A stretch of 64,000 bases of DNA. Origin: Blumeriella jaapii (lineage: Eukaryota > Ascomycota > Leotiomycetes > Helotiales > Drepanopezizaceae). The position numbers and the translations under genes were made by a program. The stretch is from assembly GCA_009599575.1 (NCBI GenBank), contig VWND01000032.1, positions 62,001 through 126,000 on the forward strand. Direction: 5' to 3'. The number at the start of each line of letters is the position of its first letter. Positions within the stretch are counted from its first letter, which is position 1. This document shows, piece after piece, positions 55,936 through 64,000 of this stretch. The notes under the pieces are model-generated. The model made no database searches, had not been told where the DNA came from, and saw only the letters and a list, made by a program, of their open reading frames with translations.

Positions 55936-56260
55936 TGTCACAGCTAGCTTGAGAGTGATCAGAAGGGTGATATGGACCAAAAGGTACGCATATAAATTGA
56001 AAGAAAGACACCGAGCTAGAATGCTCGGGGTCGCGAACTTTATGTACAGTGGGTTGCGCTTGTGAGTCACGTGACTTAGCGCGAGGCCTAGTGGCCGAGG
56101 TGGTCCGTGCCCAAACCTTAATCCAACACCACCAGCATTTACCACTGGCAACCATACCACTGGCAGCCATACCACTGGCAGCCATACCACTGGCAACCAT
56201 ACCACTGGCAGCCATACCACTGGCAGCTATACCATTGGCAGCCATACCAGGATCGTAACA
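55936..56260 (-). repeat. Gypsy-G 3' LTR
   Basis: It begins tgtcacagctagcttgagag and ends ggatcgtaaca. It is unmutated along its whole length, with CACGTG at 56068-56073 and a 15-bp minisatellite near the inner end. Confidence 0.95.
56141..56249. repeat. 15-bp minisatellite in Gypsy-G 3' LTR
   Basis: Seven or so units of cataccactggcagc occur with single-base variants (ggcaac, tataccattggcagc). The same array is in the other LTR at 62349-62458. Since 15 is a multiple of three it stays open in all frames, giving VWLPV repeats on the minus strand. Confidence 0.93.
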
Positions 56261-56276
56261 CTACCCCCCCCCTCCG
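56261..56276 (-). promoter_or_regulatory. Polypurine tract of Gypsy-G
   Basis: Plus-strand ctaccccccccctccg is a purine run on the element's strand, directly before the 3' LTR. It fixes the orientation as minus. Confidence 0.85.
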
Positions 56277-56299
56277 AAAAACTGCGTTCTCGCAGTTGC

Positions 56300-58100
56300 A
56301 ATTATAGATCTATCGTTCTCCAACTCAATGTAATTTTTCCTGTTTTCGTTGTAAGTTTGCAACCATGCGAAAAGCGCTCGTAAAAAGCTTTTAACGGTGG
56401 GATATGATCGGTGAAATGTTTAAAAAATATAAAAAGCCGTTATAACGTTAAAACAAAAGTATTATTCGAGATTTTTATCAGCGCTTTTTTAATTAATTTG
56501 ATATTACAATACTTTTTTATGCAATTTCGAATTTATTATTTTTTCGATTTTTTATTCCGTTTATTCGGAAAATAGCTGAATAAAAGCTGGTTCGGAGCGG
56601 CGTTAGCCAAGTAAAAGGTTGCTAATATGCTTTCGGAGCGAATATAAATAAAAAATTAAATAAATTAATTAATTTGCGGAAAAATTAAGCTTTTAATTTT
56701 TTTTTATTTTATCGACGATTTTAACTGGGCCGTATTATTTGTCCGAAAGCTTTCGGAAAAATCGATCGAGCTTTTAATTTTTGGTATTTATTAATATTTC
56801 GTCGCTTATATTCCAATTTATCGGTCGTTTATGCAAATTAGCGAAGCGCTTTATTTTGGCTTGTTATTACGCAATAAACGATTGCGCGTATTTTATAATT
56901 TTTTTAGCTCGAAAAGCTAAATATAAAACTTCGTCGCGATTAAGCTTTTCGGTGGCTAAGCAAAAAAAATAAAAATTGTTTATATTTCAAAATATGCGAA
57001 CTTCGTATTTATTTAAAACTTAAAAAAAAAAAAAACCTTGCCGAAAAATTCGTGCGGCAAAGTTAATTATATAATATTTATTAAAAATAAAAAGCGTTTT
57101 CAATTGTTTTGGTAATAAAAGCAAAAAAGGCGGAAGCGTTGTTTAATATATTAGTTTTTATTATTTCGGTTTGCTTATCGATATTAAAATTATACGTAAT
57201 AATTAATTTAATTTTAATTTTTAATATACGGCAGAATTTTTGCTAAAAAACCGAAATAAACTGAATTCTTCGGTCCGAAATAATTAAATCCGACATGCCG
57301 AAATAGCGCATTTAATAAACCAAAAACAAAGCTGCCAGCTTTTTCGCTGTAATAATTTTATGGCAAAAGATTGATAAAAGCTTTTTAAACAAACGATTTA
57401 TTATTACGAAAGCAAAGTCGTGATTATTTTCGTTTAATAAAAACTTTGTAAAATTTATCGTTAAATATTAATAAAGCTTGTTAAATATAAGCAAAAGTTT
57501 TAAAAAGCCCGGGGTTTTGTCGCGCTTAGTTTTTATTCGTATATAACGACAATTCGAAACGTATTATTATATATTTGCTTTTATAGCTTTTTAATAATAT
57601 TTACGACCGACCAAAAGTTTTATTTTTTTTATTTCAGCGTATATTACGCAAAGCTATTCGTAAATATATCGGATTAAAAAAGTTCGCAATTCGGGAAATT
57701 TTAAAAGCATTATTAATCTGCTTTGGAAAAACAATTTGTTTTATTGCAATTAATAATTAAAATTATAATTGCGAGCCTGCGCTCGCTACGCTTCGAAAAA
57801 AAAAAAGTTTTTATTAATTTGCAGCAAATCGTTTATAATTGTATAATTATATATATCGTATACGATTACGGAAATTAAATCTGCGGATTTTTTTATAAGC
57901 ATTTTATTTTTTTCGTTTTCGCTATTTTTTTCGGAAAAAATGCTGTCGTTATCGCGCTTATCGGACGCTATTTTTATAAGCGCTAGCGTAATTATATTTT
58001 TAACAGCTATTTTTTTTAAAATCTAAAAATTTAACTTATCGTTTAAAAACATTTGCTATTTCCGAGCTGCTCGTTATCGCGTTTTTAATAAAAAAATGTT
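56300..58100 (-). pseudogene. Gypsy-G integrase
   Basis: Minus-strand ILKIKIKLIITYNFNIDKQT then EIIKTNIL (about 57140-57240) corresponds to the gypsy integrase stretch LG...LS.AYHP.TDGQTERVN..L. The catalytic Glu side is recognisable. The zinc region and first Asp (57.5-58.0 kb) and the C-terminal end (56.3-56.9 kb) are mostly shredded. Confidence 0.78.
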
Positions 58101-58199
58101 TTGGTTTTTGCGAAAAAAAGTATTAGCGAACGTATTAATAATTTTCGACCGGTATATAATTGTAAAATAAAAATCGGCGAAAAACTCGGCTTATCGGAT

Positions 58200-59330
58200 T
58201 TATCGAACCGAAAAGTTTTTAATTATTATAAAATATTTTAAAGCGCAATAATCGGTATATATATATACGTTTTTTTAAACGCTTAATAACTTCGGCTTAT
58301 AATTTTTAAAAAAGCGAAAGATAGCGAAAAGCTTTTTGTCGTAGATCGAGTAATTAAGCTCGGCGTCGATTATAATTTTAAAAAAAAAACCGACCGGATA
58401 ATAAAAGTTATTTTTTTGCAATTGCGATAATACGCTAGCTATTATTTTATTAAAAAAATCGGTTTTCAGGCGCGTTTGCTTATAAAAGTCGTAATAGCAT
58501 AAAATAAAAGCATTTAACAAAGCTTTGCGCAATACTTCCCATACGTTTTTCTGCTTTTTCTCGAATACGAAAAAAACGTTTTTGCTTATAAAAGCAGTAA
58601 AAAGGCGGCAAATGCGATTATAGCCGGCTATAAAACGTTTATAAAAATTGCAAAAGCTTAAAAAGCTTTATACGCCTCGCATATTCGTTGCATATTGCTA
58701 ATTTTTAATAATAGCAATTTTTTCCGGGTTTATTTTAATATTTTAAATATTAATAACGAAATTTAAAAATTTGATTTTCGTAATATTAAATTCGCATTTT
58801 TTAATATTAGCTTTCAGGCCGTATTTTTTTAAAATCGACAAAATCTTTTTAACGTAAATTTTATATTTTAAATTATTCGCGAAATAAATAAAAATATCGT
58901 TAAAATACGCCGAGCAGAAATTATTTAAATATTTTATAAAAATATTATTAATAAAACGTTGAAATATAACGGGCCTATTAATAAAGCCGAACGAAAGGAT
59001 TTTATATTTATATATATCGTATCGGATGCGAAAATTAATTAATTTTTTAAATTTTTCGAATATCCGGACTCGATTAAATATTTATTAAATATTAATTTTC
59101 GTAAACATTTTAGCTTTAATAATTCGCGCCAGCATTTCGTCGATTAAAAGCAAAAGGTAAGAATTTTTTTTCGTAAAATCGTTGAGCTTACGGTAATCGA
59201 TATATAAGCGCATAAAGCCGTTTAATTTTTTAATAAATAAAATCGGAGCGGCGAAAAAAATATTAAAAAGTTTAATAAAATCTTTATGCAAATTGTCGAA
59301 AATATAACTTTTGATTTTTATAAGCTGTTT
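58200..59330 (-). pseudogene. Gypsy-G reverse transcriptase and RNase H
   Basis: The open piece 59085-59291 reads FFAAPILFIKKLNGFMRLYI, DYRKLNDFTKKNSYLLLLID and AKMFTKINI, the first half of gypsy RT. Minus frame 58275-58532 reads FKIIIDAELNYSIYDKKLFA and IFRFFKNYKPKL, the RNase H catalytic region (E.DASD....YD.E.LAI). The YxDD box (about 58900) is not cleanly legible. Confidence 0.86.
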
Positions 59331-60109
59331 TTATTCGTAAAGCGTTTAAATGATTTTATAAAAAGCGTATTTTTCGTGGCCAGGTGTATTTTATAATTTA
59401 TACCGAAGCGGCGGAAAGCGAATTTATCGCTTTTTTGCTTATAAAACAATTTTTCGAATTCCGAATACTAAACTAGAAAAAGCTTTTTTATAAAAACCAC
59501 GTTGTCGTTATATTTAGTTTGTAAAACGTCGGGAACGGAAATATTTTTTATTGCCGCGAATTATATAATTTTTACAAATTCGGCGATTTTCGCATAGCGG
59601 GAACGTTTTCTGTTTATATTATGCATAAAAGCAATAAACGTATAATCGCTGAATAATAATAATTTTTTTTTTTGCGATTCGCATTCGTTTTTCGTAACGT
59701 ATTTATAAAGCGCTAAATACAAAAGCGGAAATATAATTAATATTATAATTAAAAATAAAAAAAATAGCAATTGGCCCGGTTAAAAAAACCGGCTTGGTCG
59801 GTTTAAAACTGCTAATAAAAAACTTTTTTATTTTGTTTAAATTACTTTTAAAATTTCGCATAAACGTGGAAAGTCTATTAATTCCAAAACCTAAATAAGC
59901 TTTTTTAATCGTTGTAAAAATGCTGGCAGAAATATATAAGGCTTTTATTGCGCTGTTTCGTTTGTTTATATCTTTTTAATATATACGACTAAGCATTTTA
60001 AGCTTTGTTCGCTGATTAAAATCGACGAACAATTGTTTATTAAAATAAAAAATAACGAGCATATCGAATAGCTATTTTATTTTGTTTTTTTTTTGGCTAT
60101 ACGCTTGTT

Positions 60110-60430
60110 TTAAATCGTAGTATTATAAAAATTTGCGATTAATAAAAACGTCGGTAAAACCTAGGTTTATAACCAAAAAAAGAAAATTTATACAACGTCG
60201 GTTAATCGTAAAAAAAAAAAAAATAACAGAAAAAATAAGCTTTTCCGGCTCGCTATTATAGCCGGTGGGTATAATAAATTTATGCAGCCGAATAAAATTT
60301 ACTTCGAAACGTTAAAAAAGTTAATACGTTAAAAAAGTTTTAATCGCACCGAAAATATTAATTTCGTTATCGATATATGCAAATGTTTTAATATATAATT
60401 TATTACGTGCTAATTTTATAAAAATTAAAA
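60110..60430 (-). pseudogene. Gypsy-G aspartic protease
   Basis: The minus strand reads KTFAYIDNEINIFGAIKTFL (D-S-G-A now D-N-E-I), then INFLFLVINLGFTDVFINRK. It is the same protease type as F1 (active site, long spacer, V.NLG..D..L...WL). It lies between the gag zinc knuckle and RT. Region 59330-60110 between protease and RT holds only short pieces. Confidence 0.78.
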
Positions 60431-60589
60431 ACTGTCGCTTTTTTATTAAAAAGCGCTAGTTAAATTTCAAATTCTTTTATAAATCGAATTTTTTGCTATA
60501 ATAAAAGTTTTTGCTACGGCTTAAAAGTTTTTTAATAAATCGTTTTGCTTTTCGTCGATAGCTATTTCGGCGATTTTGCGACTAAACTT

Positions 60590-62100
60590 AACGTCGGAGC
60601 AAACGTTTGCGAAATGGCCGGATTTGCCGTAATTATAATAAGCGTTAAAAAAACGCGCAATTAAGCGGAAAAAACCGGAGATAGCAGAAATAACAATTAT
60701 ACGCTCGTAAAAATTTCTGTCAAAAGAAAAAGAAACGATGCGAGCAAAAAGGGCTAAAAAAATAAAACGCTATAAAGTTTTAAAAATACCGGGAATACGC
60801 CTAAAGTTCTAATTAATAAAAGCTATAGCAAAAAAAAAATAGCTTATGCGACAGGCAAAAACTATTTTTTTAGCTCGGATATTGCGTAATTTTCTATTCG
60901 CAACGGCTAAAAACTCGTTTAAAATAATATAATTATTATTTATCTTATACTTTTTTATTCGAAAATCGTATTTAAAAATAAAAATAACTTTTTCGCATAT
61001 ATTTTCAAATTAACGATTTTTAGCAATTTTGTTAATAACTGCGTAACAAATAAATAAAAAACGAAAGTTATTATAAATTTGACCGTTATTTATATAAAGC
61101 TTATTATATTGCAATTTAACAGATTAAACGCGGTTGTAATTAAAAAAGCGCTGATTAAAAATGCGAAAAACGTTTCGGGCCGATTGGGCTTGGTTATAAA
61201 ACTCGAGGTTCAAATGCTTTAAAATAATAGTTTTTATTTTTTTAATAATGCATTTGAAATATACTTTGGCTTGGTTTATATTTTATATAAAATTTTTTAA
61301 GTATTTTTTAATAAACAGCTTTATATTTATTTTTTATGCGTTATATTTAATTTTTTTTTAATAGTCGTTAAAAGCGTAACGAAAGTATTTGATTTTGAAT
61401 AATTCGATTTGAAAAATAATTAGATCGAAAACGAAAAAGTAATATTCGGGAATTAATTAAAAATCTGCGGTAAAAGCGCGCGAAGCTCGGAATAAAAGAA
61501 AAGCGTCGCGGGCGATATTAGCGGAAAAAGCTAAAAAGCGAGCGGCGGCAATAGTTTAAGCGATTATTTGAGCGATTTAAAATTGCTGGCCGCAATGAAT
61601 TTTTCAGCGTTAGCAGATATGCTAAGCAGTCGTAAAAGCATTTGTCGGTTTGAAAATATTAAAATGTTAGCGTCGTATAATTCGATTTTAGGTTCGATAA
61701 TAAAACGAAAGGATTCAGCAGATAATTATAGTTTAATAAAAAAGTCGTGGAATAAAAACTCGTTGCCAAAATCGTCGAAAAAGCTTGAAACGAATAAAAA
61801 TTCGGAAGCGGTAAAAACAAAAGCAAAAAATGGAAATGCTAATTCGAAGCCGAATCGTACGGATTGCGTTCGTTTTCGAATGTTACGTCGATTTATAAGA
61901 AAAGCATAGGATATTGTAATATTAAAAAAAAATAATTCGAATTGCAAAAGCAGATCGAATTAATAAAAAAGAAAAACTCCAGCTTTTTTTAAAAACAAGA
62001 TTAGTAAAAAAAAGTTTTAATTAAAACACCGATAAATAAACGTCGGTACGGGCGGCCTGAAAAAAGTTCGAATTGCAAAAGCAGATCGAATCCTTAACCG
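60590..62100 (-). pseudogene. Gypsy-G gag
   Basis: Minus-strand AYYNYGKSGHFANVCSDV (about 60598-60650) is a C-x2-C-x4-H-x4-C zinc knuckle with the first two Cys changed to Tyr and the His and last Cys kept. The N-terminal part runs to the 5' LTR but is broken. A 113-codon plus-strand frame at 61568-61909 is antisense to it. The block gaattgcaaaagcagatcga occurs twice (about 61939 and 62069). Confidence 0.72.
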
Positions 62101-62143
62101 TAGATACAAAGCTTTCTAGCGAAAGTTGTTTGGTCTTTTTTTA

Positions 62144-62468
62144 TATTACAGCTAATTTAAAAATAATTAGAAAAATAATATAAACCAAAAAGTACGCATA
62201 TAAATTAAAAAAAAAACACCGAGCTAAAATATTCGAGGTCGCGAATTTTATATATAATAGGTTGCGCTTGTAAGTCACGTGATTTAGCGCGAAGCCTAGT
62301 GGCCGAGGTGGTCCGTGCCCAAACCTTAATTCAACACCACCAGCATTCACCACTGGCAATCATACCACTGGCAGCCATACCACTGGCAGCCATACCACTG
62401 GCAACCATACCACTGGCAGCCATACTACTGGCAGCCATACCACTGGCAGCCATACCAGGATCGTAACA
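62144..62468 (-). repeat. Gypsy-G 5' LTR
   Basis: It pairs with 55936-56260. The inner 140 bp are heavily mutated (tattacagctaatttaaaaa), and from about 62290 to the outer end it is almost identical to its partner. CACGTG lies at 62276-62281. Confidence 0.95.
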
Positions 62469-62473
62469 AAGGG

Positions 62474-64000
62474 CCGGAAGGTCGGAAATAGACGTATATC
62501 GAGCCATACGTAGTCGCTAATATCAAAATCGATCGCGCGGCGAAACCTATTTGCACTTTTTTTCATTTTGTCGTAGGCTTGTTAAAAATGCGATTTGGCG
62601 AAATTTCAAGCGTCGTAGTGGCGGCGAGCGTACGCACGAGCTTCGTTTGCGTTTAGCTTATATAAAAGATTGGAAAAAGTCGAAGTATCGAGCTTTTAAT
62701 TTTAATTAATATAAAAAGTATAATCGTATACAATTTCAAAAAATAAAAAGCTATTTAGATTCTCGTAAAAAAGGATTATTTAAACGAAATCTATTATTAA
62801 AAAAAATTCGCTTTAATTGTTTTGATAAAAGTTTACGAAAAATCGAAAGCGTTTTTGCAAATATTAGTTGTAAATTTCGGTTTGATTATCGGTTTCAAAA
62901 TAAGCGGCTATCGAAAGCTTTAATTGCGTACCGAGTATTTTATTTAATTCAAACCAAAAAATAAACTAATACTAAGGGCCACGATCGCTAATAATACTTT
63001 TTAAAAAGCCAAAATATTTGTATATATAAAATATATATAATTTAGCGAAGCTTCGAGCGTCGATATTTTTGTAACAAAAAATCGAAATAACCTGCTTGGA
63101 AAAGCGATTTATTACTACGAATACGTTATCGTAATCGTATTTGTTTTTATTAAAATTGCAAAAGTTTATTATAATATGCTTTTAAAAATGGTCAAAAACA
63201 AAAAAAGGCTAAAAAAAACCGAAGCGTTTATTTTTTAAAATAAAACTTTTTCGATAAACGTGGCAATTGCGATAATATTATTTTACAAAAGCTGTTATAC
63301 CTCGCTAATAGTATTAATCCGAAAGCAATTGCGTAATTTTGCGAGCGCTGAAATAAGCGGTGGAAATCTGGTCGTGCACTTTTCGTACAAAAGCCAAACG
63401 GAAATAATCGACGTTTAATATTATTAAGCGATCGTAATATAATAACAAATCGCGTTTAAGTATATACGAAATATTATTAGCGTCGTTTTTTTTCGTAGCG
63501 TTTCGTACAGCTTTTTTTCGGAAGGCTATTAAACTGCTAATTGTGCGATTAGCGTAAAAAAGCTGGTTAACAATACGAAATACGAAAAAAAAAAATCAGT
63601 TATTTCAACGATAAAAACAGCTGTTTCGAAGATTGTAAAAGATCGAAATTTTTTAGTTAAAAAGCGGTAATCGATCTGATCGGCTCGAAAAAATGTTTGC
63701 AAACGCTAAATGCGTTTAAAAGAGTTTTAGCGATCGAGTTCGCTCGTACGACGTATTAATGCGTCAGCCAAAAAATTATGTTTATTTGGTTTATACGTAA
63801 TAAAAAAGTTATAATCGGCGAAAAGCTCGGCTCAGCGTGCTTGTCGAACGTTTAAAAATTTGAAAATTATAAAATACTTTAAAGTTTTGTGATTAGTAAT
63901 AATTTTAATTTAATAAACCGAATTAATTAATTCAGCACGAAAATTGCTTAAAAATCTTACGATTGCGAATATTTTTTTATCGTATACGACGTAGTTTAAT
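62474..64000 (-). mobile_element. Gypsy-F copy 2 (F2), continuation (integrase and RNase H), runs off the window
   Basis: It is the reverse complement of F1 from about 43145 back toward 41.6 kb: ggccggaaggtcggaaatag (62471) matches F1 near 43135-43150. It covers integrase and, at the right edge, RNase H. No long frame remains. The 5' LTR is outside the window. Confidence 0.92.

Larger units (their letters stand above)
55936..62468 (-). mobile_element. Gypsy-G, complete Ty3/gypsy element, 6.5 kb
   Basis: It has 325-bp LTRs (55936-56260, 62144-62468) and a perfect TSD aaggg (55931-55935, 62469-62473) inside F2; F1 shows the uninserted site at about 43140-43160. Minus-strand order is gag, protease, RT, RNase H, integrase, with a polypurine tract before the left LTR. 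It is the innermost and so youngest element of its chain. Confidence 0.96.

Noticed and set aside
55678..56220. 180-codon minus frame with VWLPV repeats fused to an integrase end
   Set aside because: It crosses the Gypsy-G/F2 junction. The repeat part is the LTR minisatellite, which is open in any frame, so it is a chance fusion.
56141..56249. CRISPR-like array
   Set aside because: The repeats are contiguous 15-bp units without spacers and lie inside an LTR.
56049..56258. Plus-strand frame with repeated IPLA residues
   Set aside because: It is only the other strand of the 15-bp LTR minisatellite.
61568..61909. 113-codon plus-strand frame inside Gypsy-G
   Set aside because: The element's gag, protease, RT and integrase are all on the minus strand, and a zinc knuckle confirms minus-strand gag next to it. 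The plus frame has no motif and is most simply an antisense shadow.
1..64000. Giant Starship-type element or biosynthetic cluster
   Set aside because: I saw no tyrosine-recombinase captain gene, no cargo genes and no intact host-like ORF. LTR and TIR boundaries explain the whole window.
1..64000. tRNA or rRNA genes
   Set aside because: No cloverleaf-like block with A and B box sequence and no rRNA core sequence was noticed. The tRNA-like pieces are primer sites beside LTRs.

Overview
The window looks like a gene-free, repeat-induced-point-mutation (RIP) wasted, AT-rich compartment from a filamentous ascomycete (Pezizomycotina). It is very AT-rich, yet CpG is plentiful while CpA/TpG are scarce. 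Copies of the same element differ almost only by C/T and G/A changes, and the stops inside old coding frames are mostly TAA/TAG where Gln or Trp codons would be expected. These are the marks of CpA-to-TpA RIP. I cannot name the species. I found no intact gene, no host gene, no tRNA or rRNA and no CRISPR array; the whole window can be assigned to transposable elements.

Eight families are nested in one another. I label them A to H for this window only: Copia-A (LTR about 300 bp), Gypsy-B (LTR 267 bp), Gypsy-C (LTR starts TGTCAGGAACC), Gypsy-D (LTR 173 bp, chromodomain), Copia-E (LTR 181 bp), Gypsy-F (LTR about 298 bp, chromodomain), Gypsy-G (LTR 325 bp with a 15-bp minisatellite) and H, a short TIR DNA element inserted at TA. 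Target-site duplications (TSDs) and, in one case, an empty paralogous site support the boundaries.

Left part (1-16674): the end of a Gypsy-D copy (D3) and a whole Copia-A (A1, 1468-9675) both sit in a Gypsy-B fragment (B2, ending at 11889). B2 sits in an older Copia-A (A2, 11890-16674), which sits in the reverse transcriptase of a minus-strand Gypsy-C (C-, from 16675).

Middle part (16675-50303): C- is broken by H (18003-36369). H carries Copia-E (18905-35902), which carries an 11.3-kb Gypsy-B (B1, 21366-32669). C- resumes at 36372, is broken again by Gypsy-D (36855-49341), and D's chromodomain is split by a complete Gypsy-F (F1, 37457-43947). C- resumes at 49347 and runs into its own 5' LTR.

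Right part (50304-64000): a Gypsy-F LTR fragment (F3) lies in the C- LTR. A plus-strand Gypsy-C (C+, 50470-55163) lies in F3, a minus-strand Gypsy-F (F2, 55164 to beyond the window) lies in C+, and Gypsy-G (55936-62468) lies in F2. This is five levels of nesting.

The coding parts are gag, protease, reverse transcriptase (RT), RNase H and integrase (IN) of LTR retrotransposons, all read here as pseudogenes. The best candidates for something undescribed are: a roughly 3-kb extra reading frame after the integrase of B1; a plus-strand cysteine-bearing frame in the long 3' part of A1; and a consistent pattern in which the outer edge of each LTR escapes RIP while its inner edge is heavily mutated.
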